Assembly: GCF_009687865.1 (NCBI RefSeq)
Contig: NZ_BLAE01000031.1
Coordinates: 45,073-109,072 of the forward strand
Source: Acrocarpospora macrocephala
GTDB taxonomy: Bacteria; Actinomycetota; Actinomycetes; Streptosporangiales; Streptosporangiaceae
Length of the DNA stretch: 64,000 nucleotides
Direction of reading: 5' to 3'
Shown: in pieces, positions 8,977 through 18,084 of the stretch
Numbering within the stretch: the first letter of the stretch is position 1
How the letters are laid out: each line of letters opens with the position of its first letter
Translations under genes and position numbers: made by a program
Notes under the pieces: generated by a model
The model's input: the letters and a program-made list of their open reading frames with translations, nothing else
What the model was told of the DNA's origin: nothing
The model's database searches: none

Positions 8977-10197
8977 ATGACCGTTCTGTTGCCGGGTGTC
9001 GCGCTCAGCGACCATTCGTTCACCGTTCCGCTGGACCACGCCGACCCGGGCGGCCGGACCATCGAGGTGTTCGCGCGCGAAGCGGTCGACCCGGCGCGGC
9101 GTGGCGAGGACCTGCCGTGGCTGCTGTTCCTCCAGGGCGGTCCCGGCGGCAAGTCCCCCCGCCCCACCTCGGCGGACGGCTGGCTCGGCCACGCGCTGCG
9201 CACCCACCGCGTGCTCCTGCTCGACCAGCGCGGCACCGGCCGCAGCACCCCGGTCACCGCCCGCACCCCCGACCTGGCCGGGGAACTCCACCACTTCCGG
9301 GCCGACGCGATCGTGGCCGACGCCGAACTGATCAGGCGGCGGCTGACCGACCGGCCCTGGGACACCCTCGGCCAGAGCTACGGCGGCTTCCTCACGCTGA
9401 CCTACCTCTCCCAGGCTCCCGAAGGGCTCCGCACCTGCTACATCACCGGCGGCCTGCCCGGCCTGGACGCGACGGCCGACGACGTCTACGCGCGCACCTA
9501 CCCCCGCGTCCTGGACAAATGCCGCCGCTACCTGGCCCGCTTCCCCGCCGACGCCGCCAGGATCGAGGCCATCGCCGACCAGCTGCGCACCCACGACGTA
9601 CGCCTCCCCGACGGCGACCGCCTCACCGTGCGCCGCTTCCAGACCCTCGGCATGATGCTCGGCACCGGCGAGGGCGCGCAGCGCCTGCACTGGCTCATCG
9701 ACGAGGGCGTCACCGACGATTTCCTCCATCAGGTCATGACCGAAACCAGCTTCGCTGGCAACCCGCTCTACGCCGTCCTGCACGAATCCATCTACACCCA
9801 GGGCGCCGCCACGAACTGGTCGGCGGCCCGCCTGCTGCCCCCCGAACTCGCCGAGGACGCCGCCCCGCTGCTCTTCACCGGAGAAATGATCTACCCCTGG
9901 ATGTTCGACGACATCCGCGCCCTCCGCCCCCTCAAACCCGCCGCCGACCAGCTCGCCACCCGCGCCGCCTGGCCTCCCCTCTACGATCCGAACCGGCTGG
10001 CCGCCAACGAGATCCCCGTCTTCGCGGCCGTCTACCACGACGATATGTACGTGGACGCGGCGCTCTCCCTGGAGACCGCGCGCCGGGTGGGCAACGTGCG
10101 AACCTGGGTCACCAACGAGTGGGAACACGACGGCGTACGGGTGTCCGGCGGACAGGTTTTGGCCCGCCTCATGGACATGGCTTCCGGACGGATATAA
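8977..10197 (+). CDS. Alpha/beta hydrolase, prolyl aminopeptidase-like (peptidase family S33)
   Basis: 406 residues, no signal peptide, so cytoplasmic. The order of motifs fits the S33 proline iminopeptidase family: oxyanion segment FLQGGPGGKSP, then LLDQRGTGRST, nucleophile elbow GQSYGG, an acidic residue in the HDDMYVD segment, and His in WEHDGVR near the C-terminus. The length matches the larger actinobacterial members (about 400-430). Such enzymes remove N-terminal residues, often Pro, from peptides; the substrate here is inferred only from family. The ATG at 8977 is the first start that keeps the typical N-terminus. Confidence 0.8.
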   Translation: MTVLLPGVALSDHSFTVPLDHADPGGRTIEVFAREAVDPARRGEDLPWLLFLQGGPGGKSPRPTSADGWLGHALRTHRVLLLDQRGTGRSTPVTARTPDLAGELHHFRADAIVADAELIRRRLTDRPWDTLGQSYGGFLTLTYLSQAPEGLRTCYITGGLPGLDATADDVYARTYPRVLDKCRRYLARFPADAARIEAIADQLRTHDVRLPDGDRLTVRRFQTLGMMLGTGEGAQRLHWLIDEGVTDDFLHQVMTETSFAGNPLYAVLHESIYTQGAATNWSAARLLPPELAEDAAPLLFTGEMIYPWMFDDIRALRPLKPAADQLATRAAWPPLYDPNRLAANEIPVFAAVYHDDMYVDAALSLETARRVGNVRTWVTNEWEHDGVRVSGGQVLARLMDMASGRI

Positions 10198-10207
10198 CCC
10201 CGGAAAG

Positions 10208-10240
10208 GCGATAAATCCTCATATCGTTGGGCTAAGATCG
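10208..10240 (+). promoter_or_regulatory. Upstream element shared with the second DUF574 gene
   Basis: The stretch contains CTCATATCGTT followed by GCTAAGATCG, about 30 bases before the methyltransferase ATG. A closely similar arrangement (CCTATATCGC then CTAAGATTGG) precedes the paralogous methyltransferase on the other strand at 15315-15347. It is probably a shared promoter or operator; by-eye alignment only. Confidence 0.4.
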
Positions 10241-10271
10241 TCAGCGAACGTGTTGAGGGTTTGGGGGATCG

Positions 10272-11078
10272 ATGGAATTCGAGCAGGCACCCACGGGGAT
10301 CGACCCGAACATTCCGAGCGTCGCCCGGATGTACGACTTCTTCCTCGGCGGCAAGGACAACTTCGCCTCCGACCGGGCCGCGGCCCAGAAGATCATCGAG
10401 CTCACTCCCAACGTCCGCGAGGGAGTCCAGGCCAACCGCCGTTTCCTCAGCCGCGCCGTCAACTTCCTCACCGGGACCGGTATCCGCCAGTTCCTCGACA
10501 TCGGCGCCGGCCTCCCCACTCAGGAGAACGTGCACCAGGTCGCCCTCCGCGCCGCCTCCGACTCCCGGATCGTCTACATCGACAACGATCCCATCGTGCT
10601 CGCCCACGGCCGCGCCCTGCTCGCCGACAACCAGCAGACCATCGTCCTGGACGGCGACCTCCGCGAACCCCTCGCCATCCTCAAGGACCCCCGCGTCAAC
10701 GCCCACCTCGACTTCACCCGTCCCGTCGGCGTGCTCCTGCTGGCCGTCCTCCACTTCATCCCCGAAGACGACCTGGCCGAGACCATCGTGCAAACCCTCC
10801 GCGACCACCTCGCCCCCGGCAGCGCCATCGTCATCAGCCACCTCTCCTACGGAGACCTCGACGAATCCCAACTAGCCGAAGGCACCGCCGTCTACACCCG
10901 CACCACCGCCGGCGCCGTCCGCCCCCGCTCCCACACCCAAATCCTCAACTTCTTCAACGGCTTCACCCTCGTCGACCCCGGCCTAGTCTCCACCGACGAC
11001 TGGCGCCCCGACCCCTCGTCCCCCCGCCTCCCCCTCCTCCCGGGCGTAGACGGCTTCAGCGGCGTCGGCCTCCTCTAA
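10272..11078 (+). CDS. SAM-dependent methyltransferase, SAV2177/DUF574 family
   Basis: 268 residues, the normal length for this actinomycete-specific family (PF04672). The N-terminal signature PSVARMYDFFLGGKDNFASD is diagnostic. The SAM-binding region follows, with FLDIGAGLPT as glycine-rich motif I and IVYIDNDPIVLAH as the acidic loop after strand 2. The acceptor substrate of the family is not established. It is convergent with, and clearly paralogous to, the gene at 14470-15291 (most residues between the MYD motif and the LDGDLREP motif match). The ATG has GGGG upstream. It ends 10 bases from the stop of the NACHT gene. Confidence 0.9.
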   Translation: MEFEQAPTGIDPNIPSVARMYDFFLGGKDNFASDRAAAQKIIELTPNVREGVQANRRFLSRAVNFLTGTGIRQFLDIGAGLPTQENVHQVALRAASDSRIVYIDNDPIVLAHGRALLADNQQTIVLDGDLREPLAILKDPRVNAHLDFTRPVGVLLLAVLHFIPEDDLAETIVQTLRDHLAPGSAIVISHLSYGDLDESQLAEGTAVYTRTTAGAVRPRSHTQILNFFNGFTLVDPGLVSTDDWRPDPSSPRLPLLPGVDGFSGVGLL

Positions 11079-11088
11079 CTCCCACCGA

Positions 11089-14000
11089 TCAGGTCGGCCA
11101 GACAAGGCGGTAGCGTCCGCCGTCGGCGCGGATGATGCGGCGGGCGCGGTGGAACAGATGCGGATGTTCGCGTTCGATGCCGATCAGCTCGTCCGCGCGT
11201 AGTCGGCGGACGACATCGAAGGCGGTCGCTGGGACTTCGGACGGGTCAACGTCCAACTCCATGAGCGTTACCGCCGCCTCCAGGTATAACCAACCGGGGA
11301 GGGGGAGTTCGTAAAGGACCCGACCGAGGAGTTCTAGATAATCACGGTCGCGTGCCACCAGGTAAAGGGCACATGTGACCAGGTAGTCTCCCTCGCCCAC
11401 AATGATGGGGTCGAGGCTTACCAGCGGCAATGCCTGAATCAGAAGAGCGGACGCTTCCGGCGCGGTTAAGTTTCGCAGATCCTCAAAGAGACGGATTAAC
11501 ACCTCGCGAAGGAAATGCTCGCGTGGTAATCGTCCAATCCGGGAGATCATCTCGAAGACGCGAGCGTAGGCCTCTGTGAGCGGGGGGTGGTCGACTGGAT
11601 AGATCTGCTTGTCGGGGAGCCGTAGATCGTTAAAAGCGGTGAACAGGGAAGTTGAGGCCCCGTCGCTGGTGCTGGCGATGGAGGTCACCGCGTAAGGCAT
11701 GGAATGAAAGATAGGGGTGAAGATTTCCGCATTCACGGATCGGCCGGCCCCGGTGTCGAGCATGGTGTGAGCGGGAAGTGCCCGCCACTGCCGAGGATCG
11801 GCGGTTGGGGGCTTGTTGTGCGCCCATGCCAGTGGGTCCTGGGTTTCCCATATGACATCGCGGGTGGTCTGGAGTTCTCCCACCTTGGATCGGTAGCTCA
11901 CGGGAAGCACCTGGTGTGAGCCCGTCCAATACACGGTCAGCACTCTCCTGTCCCCGTCCCACGAACGGGCGATTCCCAGCGCGGATACCATGCTGGGCCA
12001 CTCATCGTGATGCATCCCGGCCCGCCAGAGATCGACCAAGTGCTGCCAACGCCACACCGCCTCGGCATCGGGGCCGAACAACTCTGCGGCGGTCACCGGT
12101 CCCGTCAGGACCGTGGTCAGCAGGACAAGGTTGGCGGTCTGCCGGGCGATGCGCTGGATCGCCGACAAAGCCATGGGTTCATAGTTCGAGCGGGTCAGTT
12201 CGGTGCCGAAGTAGATTTCCTGGAACTGGTGCTGGAGAAACGGCCTCAGGTTCTCGCCCGGTTCGGAGATGTTGATCAGGAACTCCGGGATCGACGCGCG
12301 GACCGACAGGACGGCGAACGACAGCAGGGCACCCAGGGGCCTCCGATCGGGACGCGGGCTGAATATCCCGCCCAGGATGCCTTCGTGATCGTGTATCTCT
12401 CGCGCGGCTCCCTCGCGCAGCAGATCCCGGACCAAGCGCGCGATCAGATATTCACCGAAGGTGGCGTGCAGGAATTCATAGGTGCTTAGCTCATTGGAAT
12501 CCTGGAGCGCCAGTGCCTGGTGCATGAAAAAGAACCGGCCGATGACCGTCTGGGCCGCAGTCAGCGGACGCTGGAAGCCCACTCCGGGAGTCGGAGGGTC
12601 GGGGATCAACGCGGTGAGGTCTCGATCCAGGTCATCGTGGGTGACCCACTGCTGACCTCGATTGAACATGGCGAACGCGGCCACTGAAAGCCGGAGTAAC
12701 TCCCGTTCGATCGCCGCCTCGCGCCGGGCGGGGGAAAGGCTGGGTTCGTGCTTGTCGACCTCCCGGGCGGCGAAACCGTGCAGCAGGCGCTCGTACAACT
12801 CGCCGAGGCTGAGTCCACTCGCTTCGTGCAAGGCTCCCTTGGATGTCGGCGTTGGACCGGTGGCCGAGTCGGCGTCGTACAGCGCGAGCATCAGCAGGAG
12901 CAGTGGTTGCTCGGCAAGTTCACGGTGCGCAAGCACGTCGTCATATGCAAGCGGCTCACGGCCGGTCGAGGCGAAATGAGTGGCGTTGGTGCTGTTCCAG
13001 GTGTCAATCCACAATTTCACCTGGTCGTCGGAGAACGGCTCCAGCTTTACGGCGACGGTTCCGCCGGGCAAGCGGCAGCGGTCGGCGACGGCCGTCCGGG
13101 TGGTGACGATCACGGCTACCGGGCGGCCGAGCTCGGCTTCGCGGGTCTGGAATTCGGCGGCCTGGACGAGATAGTCGGCTCGATTGACGCCGGTCGCCTG
13201 GAGTAGTTCGTCGAGGCCGTCCAGAAGGACAATCGGGAGGGCACCGTCGGCGGAGCGAGACAGTTCGGGCCAATTCAGTGTTTCACCAGTGGCGACGCGG
13301 ATCGCCGCCTCGATCTGCTCCTGGATTCCGGCGTCGGCGGGGACCTGGCGGAGCGGAACGCGGATCGGCAGGAAATCCCCAGCGGGGAGACGAGCGGCGA
13401 GCACTTGGGTGAGTACGGACTTCCCCACGCCCGGCTGGCCGAGAACCAGCAGTGGCGAACGGGTAGCGGCCATCGAGGTCACGAACCCGGCCAGCATCTG
13501 CTGGAGGTCGTCCCGGATCGGCTCGGCCGCCCAGGACTCCTCCAGGCTGAGATCCTCCTGTCCGGTAATGACGCGAAATCGTGGGTTGACGTATCCATCG
13601 GCGAGGGTGGGCAGGGCCAGGTTCCCCGGCCGGTCTTTGGTCGGGCTGATCGGGCGGGCAAGGGCCGCGTGGTTCAAGGCAAGGATGCTCCGCAGTTGGG
13701 GAGGCGGGACCCGGCCGGAGGTGATGGCGGCGAGCATGGAGTTCAGGCCGCCGAGCCCGTGGCGGATCTGCTCCTGAGTCTCGTGATGTTCGCGTTGGTA
13801 CGCCCAGAAGGCGAACTCGGGGAACTCGATGGCGAGCTGGCGGTACATCTGCTCGTAGCGGTCTGCGGCGAAGCGCGGCAACCGGTAGATCTCCCGCTGC
13901 GCCCGGTCCTTCTCAGTCGAATTGAGCTCTTCCCAAACGGCCAGACCGGCGATGAAGGCTATCAACGAATCGCAGGCGAGAGAGTAGGCCTTGTGCTGGC

Positions 14001-14460
14001 GGCGGAACAGTATTCCCGCCGCGATCTCGGACATCGGGATGCCGTCTGACGATTCCAACGGGAAACGCAGCGCGGCACGCCGGGGCTTGCCCGCGGAAAA
14101 GATCGCGCTCTTCTCGGCGTAGGTGAGGTCCAGGCGCTTGAGACTGAAGGGCACCTCGATGTCATCGAGGGCTTCGAAGAACGCGGTCGTGATGATGATC
14201 GTGTGTGCCGCGTGCAAACGTTCCGTTCTCGTGTAGCGGCTGGTACCGGTGACCTTCTCACGGAGCGAGCCAATGAGCTGGTGGCCTAGCCGTACCGCCT
14301 CGGTCTTGGCGTCGAACAAGCTGAGCGCGACCCCGCTCGTCCCCGGGATCATGGCCGCTCCCAGGAGCAGGCCGCCGAAAGCTCGATCCAGAGCCTGGAG
14401 CGTGCGGGTTTCGCCCCCCAGCACCCGGACCGCTTCCCCATAGCTGAACTGCATCGTCAC
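11089..14460 (-). CDS. NACHT-domain STAND NTPase, candidate bacterial immunity protein
   Basis: 1123 residues. An alpha-helical N-terminal region (1-300) resembles the NACHT N-terminal helical domains of actinobacterial proteins. The NTPase core follows: Walker A GQPGVGKS (341-348), Walker B/NACHT box IVLLDGLDEL (about 410-419), a VIVTTR sensor, and the STEFLH-like STAND motif (YEFLHATFGEYLIAR) near residue 680. The C-terminal 430 residues are helical without recognisable LRR, WD40 or TPR repeats. Bacterial NACHT proteins are known anti-phage sensors; that role here is inferred. Start: GTG at 14460 lies five bases after GAGGAG; an ATG at 14454 is an alternative. It starts 9 bases after the stop of the methyltransferase gene, suggesting an operon. 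By eye the region looks less GC-rich than its neighbours. Confidence 0.85.
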   Translation of the reverse strand: MTMQFSYGEAVRVLGGETRTLQALDRAFGGLLLGAAMIPGTSGVALSLFDAKTEAVRLGHQLIGSLREKVTGTSRYTRTERLHAAHTIIITTAFFEALDDIEVPFSLKRLDLTYAEKSAIFSAGKPRRAALRFPLESSDGIPMSEIAAGILFRRQHKAYSLACDSLIAFIAGLAVWEELNSTEKDRAQREIYRLPRFAADRYEQMYRQLAIEFPEFAFWAYQREHHETQEQIRHGLGGLNSMLAAITSGRVPPPQLRSILALNHAALARPISPTKDRPGNLALPTLADGYVNPRFRVITGQEDLSLEESWAAEPIRDDLQQMLAGFVTSMAATRSPLLVLGQPGVGKSVLTQVLAARLPAGDFLPIRVPLRQVPADAGIQEQIEAAIRVATGETLNWPELSRSADGALPIVLLDGLDELLQATGVNRADYLVQAAEFQTREAELGRPVAVIVTTRTAVADRCRLPGGTVAVKLEPFSDDQVKLWIDTWNSTNATHFASTGREPLAYDDVLAHRELAEQPLLLLMLALYDADSATGPTPTSKGALHEASGLSLGELYERLLHGFAAREVDKHEPSLSPARREAAIERELLRLSVAAFAMFNRGQQWVTHDDLDRDLTALIPDPPTPGVGFQRPLTAAQTVIGRFFFMHQALALQDSNELSTYEFLHATFGEYLIARLVRDLLREGAAREIHDHEGILGGIFSPRPDRRPLGALLSFAVLSVRASIPEFLINISEPGENLRPFLQHQFQEIYFGTELTRSNYEPMALSAIQRIARQTANLVLLTTVLTGPVTAAELFGPDAEAVWRWQHLVDLWRAGMHHDEWPSMVSALGIARSWDGDRRVLTVYWTGSHQVLPVSYRSKVGELQTTRDVIWETQDPLAWAHNKPPTADPRQWRALPAHTMLDTGAGRSVNAEIFTPIFHSMPYAVTSIASTSDGASTSLFTAFNDLRLPDKQIYPVDHPPLTEAYARVFEMISRIGRLPREHFLREVLIRLFEDLRNLTAPEASALLIQALPLVSLDPIIVGEGDYLVTCALYLVARDRDYLELLGRVLYELPLPGWLYLEAAVTLMELDVDPSEVPATAFDVVRRLRADELIGIEREHPHLFHRARRIIRADGGRYRLVWPT

Positions 14461-14469
14461 AGGAGCTCC

Positions 14470-15291
14470 TCAGCGGGTGATCGTGCCGACGCCTCCCAGA
14501 ACATAAGGCTTGGCGGTGTCCATTCGTGGGGGAACGGGGTGGTCTGGGCGCCAGTCGTGGACGGGGACGAGGCCGGGGTCGAGGAGGGTGGTGCCGGTGA
14601 AGAAGTTGGTGAGGCAGGTGAGGGAGCGGTCGGCGGCGGGGCCGGTGGAGGTGCGGGCGTAGATGGCGCGGCCTTCGGCGCGTTCGGCGGGGGGCATGTC
14701 GCCGGCGTAGATGTGGGTGATCACGATGTGGCTGCCCGTGGGGAGGGCGTCCCGCACGTGGGCGACGACCGCGAGGGCGTCGCGGTCGGAGGTGATGAAG
14801 TGCAGGACGGAGAGCATCAGGGCGGCTGTCGGGAGCTCGGGGTCGAGATGGGCGAGCAGTTCGGGGTGGTCGAAGATGGATTTGGGCTCGCGGAGGTCGC
14901 CTTCGATGGCGATGGTCCGGGGGTTGTTGGCCAGGAGGGCGCGGGCGTGGGCCAGGACGACCGGGTCGTTGTCGACATATACGACTTTGGCGTCGGGGGC
15001 GAGGCGCTGGGCCACCTCGTGGGTGTTCTCCCGGGTGGGCAGGCCGGCGCCGATGTCGATGAACTGGCGTACGCCGGTCTTGGTCAGGTGTTCCACGGCT
15101 CGGCGCAGGAATGCCCGGTTCTCGCGAGCGAGTTCGCGTACGCCGGGGACCAGCCGGATGACCTCCTCGGCCGCCTCGCGGTCCGCGCTGAAGTTGTCCT
15201 TGCCGCCGAGCCAGTAGTCGTACATCCGCGCGACACTGGGAACAGCGGGGTTGAGCCCCGGTGGCACCTCGCCCGATTCGCTCAACGTCAT
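14470..15291 (-). CDS. SAM-dependent methyltransferase, SAV2177/DUF574 family, upstream of the NACHT gene
   Basis: 273 residues from the ATG at 15291, the start that gives the family length; a TTG at 15318 would add nine residues. Family signature PSVARMYDYWLGGKDNFSAD, motif I FIDIGAGLPT and acidic loop VVYVDNDPVVLAH are all intact. Paralogue of the gene at 10272-11078. The stop is 9 bases before the NACHT start, so the two are probably cotranscribed, making the methyltransferase a possible partner or a passenger of the NACHT protein. Substrate unknown for the family. Confidence 0.88.
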   Translation of the reverse strand: MTLSESGEVPPGLNPAVPSVARMYDYWLGGKDNFSADREAAEEVIRLVPGVRELARENRAFLRRAVEHLTKTGVRQFIDIGAGLPTRENTHEVAQRLAPDAKVVYVDNDPVVLAHARALLANNPRTIAIEGDLREPKSIFDHPELLAHLDPELPTAALMLSVLHFITSDRDALAVVAHVRDALPTGSHIVITHIYAGDMPPAERAEGRAIYARTSTGPAADRSLTCLTNFFTGTTLLDPGLVPVHDWRPDHPVPPRMDTAKPYVLGGVGTITR

Positions 15292-15314
15292 GCTCCTCGA
15301 CCCCTGGACGGAAG

Positions 15315-15347
15315 CCAATCTTAGAGCGATATAGGCGATATATACGC
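15315..15347 (-). promoter_or_regulatory. Upstream element shared with the first DUF574 gene
   Basis: On the minus strand this reads GCGTATATATCGCC, then TATATCGCTCTAAGATTGG, immediately before the methyltransferase. It matches the layout of the element at 10208-10240 (ATATCG followed by CTAAGAT). Probable promoter or operator common to the two paralogues. Confidence 0.4.
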
Positions 15348-15362
15348 GCTGGCGGGGTGGCT

Positions 15363-15995
15363 TTAGGTCGTGAGGATTCTGGCGGATTCGGATTCGTGGG
15401 CGAGGCGGCGGATGGTGTCCAGGACCCGGCCGTACATGACGGTGCCGATGATGAGGGCTTCCACGGTGGTTTCGCGGGGGGCGTCGAAGGGGATTTGGTG
15501 GATTTCGTGGGTCTGGACCAGGGTTTGGGCGGCGGTGGCGTACGGGATGAGGTCGGCGAGGGTGGGTTCGGAGCCGAGGCGGCGGAGAGCGACGATGGTT
15601 TGGGCTAGTTCTTCGCGGGCGGGGGCATTGGGTTCGATCTGCCAGTCGTAGGCGGCGATGAGTTGGTCGACCATCTCGCGGGCTTCCTGCCAGTCGGGGG
15701 TTTCCTCGTGGGGTTCGACGCCGGGGCTGAGGGCGTAGTGGGCGGTGCCGAGCATCTTGTGCACACCGAGGGTCTCGTCGTCGACGGCGTCGATCACTTT
15801 GCGGATGGCGGCGACGGGGAGGCGGCCGACCTCCAGGAGGGCGCGGATCAGGCGCAGGCGGCGCAGGTGGGTCTGGCCGTATTCGGCGCGGGTGGCGGAG
15901 GTTTGCTCGCCTTGGGGGAGGAGGCCTTCGCGCAGGTAGTACTTGATGGTCGGGATGGGCACCCCGGATTCGGCGCTGAGCTGGGAGATCCGCAT
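15363..15995 (-). CDS. MerR-family transcriptional regulator
   Basis: 210 residues. The N-terminal 70 residues are a MerR winged helix: MRISQLSAESGVPIPTIKYY then LREGLLP, with LRRLRLIRALLEVG as the second helical unit. The C-terminal 130 residues form a helical effector region seen in actinomycete MerR regulators of unknown ligand. No Cys-rich metal-binding loop is present, so a metal sensor is unlikely. It is the last gene of the minus-strand series 15995-11089, but 70 bases separate it from the methyltransferase start, which has its own promoter-like element. The target is unknown. Confidence 0.85.
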   Translation of the reverse strand: MRISQLSAESGVPIPTIKYYLREGLLPQGEQTSATRAEYGQTHLRRLRLIRALLEVGRLPVAAIRKVIDAVDDETLGVHKMLGTAHYALSPGVEPHEETPDWQEAREMVDQLIAAYDWQIEPNAPAREELAQTIVALRRLGSEPTLADLIPYATAAQTLVQTHEIHQIPFDAPRETTVEALIIGTVMYGRVLDTIRRLAHESESARILTT

Positions 15996-16029
15996 ACCGA
16001 AGAGGGTACCTGTGGATTAGACAGCAATG

Positions 16030-16995
16030 CTATCCAACTGGAGATCTTTGCCAGAATGACGCGGCGATCAGTTCGGCGATCAGGGTTTCGGTGAGCAGGG
16101 CCACGTCGGGGTCGTCGTCGTGGCGGTAGCGGATCGACGCCTTTTGTCCGGGGAGTTCGCCGCCCACCGTCAGGACCGTCGATTCGCGCTGGCGAATCCA
16201 CTCCATCGCCTGGTCGTCGTAGCGAGAGCCGGGGAAGAACAGGGCGCGGTAGTCGTAGGTCTTGGTGAGGTAGACGTCCACGTGTGACCAGTCTCCGGTC
16301 TCGCAGGCGTCGGCCTGACGCCGTGGGCCTTCCCGGAACATCAGCGCCGACTGCTGCGCGGAGGACAATCGCTCGGCGGGTGCGATCGTGTACACGCCAT
16401 GCGGCCCGTCCAGCAGCGAGATCGCCTGATCCAGCCACGCTCCCCGCCGATCGAGCAGATCAGCACTGGCCTCCGCCACCCGCCGCACAAGTCCCGAAAT
16501 ATCGCCACCTGTCCCCGTCAACCGATCAACGAGCCCCAGCAGCAAAGCCAGCGTGTGCTGAAATGTCCGGCAAGCGACGCCACCGTTCTCCGCCCCGGCC
16601 AGCATCGGCGCCACCACATCCGCGCCCTCCGCGACCGCCGACTCAACCTGGTTGGTCACCGCGACCACCCGCGACCGCCCCCGATACCGCGCCACCGCGT
16701 CCAGCGTCTCCCGGCTCCCTCCAGACGCCGAAATCGCCACAACCAACGTCGACGCATCAGCCGGATACCCCCCAGCCGCCGAGGCATACTCCGCCACCGC
16801 GTCAATCCCCGCCACCCGCAACCGCAGCGCCGCCACCCCCGCCGCGTACCGGGAACTCCCCATCCCCAAGAAGACAACCCGCCGCACATCCAACGGCACC
16901 CCACCCAGGAGATCACCCCCATCCCACGCATCGGCAAGCGCGAACAGCGCCTCAGGCTTCGCTTCCAAATCAGCCAAATACAACGCCGCGTCCAT
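16030..16995 (-). CDS. SIS-domain sugar-phosphate isomerase/deaminase-like protein
   Basis: 321 residues with two SIS units. The first shows VVFLGMGSSRYAAG and VVAISASGGSRETLDAV, the phosphosugar-binding Ser/Thr loop of GlmS/AgaS-type proteins. The second (170-320) is more diverged. The glutaminase domain of GlmS is absent, so a glucosamine-6-phosphate deaminase or isomerase role is the nearest reading. It starts 15 bases after the stop of the maltokinase-like kinase gene, so the pair is an operon and probably acts on the same amino sugar: kinase first, then deaminase (inference). Start ATG 16995 is preceded by GAAAGG. Confidence 0.75.
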   Translation of the reverse strand: MDAALYLADLEAKPEALFALADAWDGGDLLGGVPLDVRRVVFLGMGSSRYAAGVAALRLRVAGIDAVAEYASAAGGYPADASTLVVAISASGGSRETLDAVARYRGRSRVVAVTNQVESAVAEGADVVAPMLAGAENGGVACRTFQHTLALLLGLVDRLTGTGGDISGLVRRVAEASADLLDRRGAWLDQAISLLDGPHGVYTIAPAERLSSAQQSALMFREGPRRQADACETGDWSHVDVYLTKTYDYRALFFPGSRYDDQAMEWIRQRESTVLTVGGELPGQKASIRYRHDDDPDVALLTETLIAELIAASFWQRSPVG

Positions 16996-17010
16996 CAAGG
17001 GCCTTTCGAT

Positions 17011-18084
17011 CTAGAACCAGGTGCGGAGGACGCCCATGGGGGCGTAGCGCCAGCGGGGGAGGTGGTGGGCGGCGTAGAGGAGTTCGCGGCATTCCTGTTC
17101 GATCTCGAAGGGGCGCAGGAGTGAGCGATCCAGGAGCTCTGACTGTCCGGCTTCCGCCAATTTCGTGACATAGGCGGTTTCGAGGGCTTCGCGGGTCATC
17201 CAGGACCATGCGGCCATCGCCTGGGGATCAGCCCCGCGCCGCTTCACGGCCACCTGGGCCACATGCTCAAGGCTGGTGGTCAGCTGGGCGAGATCCCGAG
17301 CCACCGGCTGGTACGGCAAAGCCCCCGAAACCGTCGGATTCCCATCAAAATCCACGATCGCCAACCCATCCCGCCACCGCAGCACCTGCCCCACATGCAG
17401 ATCCCCATGAACACGCACCACCGGCGTCTCCCCGGCCACCGCGAGCGGCGCGAGCTCACGCCGGAGATCCCCCTCATGCGCGGCCAGCCACGCCGAATCC
17501 TCCGCGTCCTCGGTCACCCGAAGCGCCTCACCCAGCGCCTCGAACGCCCGCCCCGCCCACGACGCCTCCGCCACCCGCACAGGATCCGGCAACACACTCG
17601 ACGGCGTCGCCAGCGCGACATGCAACTCCGCCGCCATCCGCCCGAGCTCGCCCGCGAAAGCCGTACCCCCCGAAACGGCCTCATCGACGCACCACTCCCA
17701 GCCATCCCTGGCCTCGGGCAGGTATGCGGTCACCAGCGCCAGCAGCTCATCCCCGCAGAACACCGCCGCGTACGGCTCCGCGATCGCCCGGAACCCCACC
17801 TCCGCCAGATGCGCGAACAACTCAGGCGCGGGCGAATCATCAGAAGGCCTCGCAAACCACTTAACCACTACGGTTTCACCTACGATCACCGAGTGGTTTG
17901 TCTGATCGGCCGGAATCACCCGTTCCCCGGCCGGGATGGGCGGAAGGGGACGCATGCTCCGTACGACGAAAGGATCCGGCGGATCCAGCAGGGTGCGCAG
18001 GAGCGTCTCCGAGAGGCCCGGTTCGATCGGGCGTCCCGGGATCAGGGTGGCCGTCGCCGACAGCCGCCACCGTGGAGTGTCCAC
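17011..18084 (-). CDS. Maltokinase-like sugar phosphotransferase, possibly glucosamine kinase
   Basis: 357 residues from a GTG at 18084 with AGGAG six bases upstream. The C-terminal lobe carries the aminoglycoside-phosphotransferase-type catalytic loop VHGDLHVGQVL and the metal-binding DFDGNP. Maltokinases usually read DFEGEP at the second site; the DFDGNP form and the smaller N-terminal domain fit the actinobacterial glucosamine kinases described in recent years (from memory). Cotranscription with a SIS-domain protein supports an amino-sugar substrate. The other reading is maltokinase (Mak) of the GlgE pathway, but no treS or glgE is nearby. Confidence 0.65.
   Translation of the reverse strand: MDTPRWRLSATATLIPGRPIEPGLSETLLRTLLDPPDPFVVRSMRPLPPIPAGERVIPADQTNHSVIVGETVVVKWFARPSDDSPAPELFAHLAEVGFRAIAEPYAAVFCGDELLALVTAYLPEARDGWEWCVDEAVSGGTAFAGELGRMAAELHVALATPSSVLPDPVRVAEASWAGRAFEALGEALRVTEDAEDSAWLAAHEGDLRRELAPLAVAGETPVVRVHGDLHVGQVLRWRDGLAIVDFDGNPTVSGALPYQPVARDLAQLTTSLEHVAQVAVKRRGADPQAMAAWSWMTREALETAYVTKLAEAGQSELLDRSLLRPFEIEQECRELLYAAHHLPRWRYAPMGVLRTWF

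Noticed and set aside
10272-15995. Secondary-metabolite cluster because of the two methyltransferases
   Set aside because: DUF574 enzymes are widespread outside such clusters; no core biosynthetic enzyme is present.
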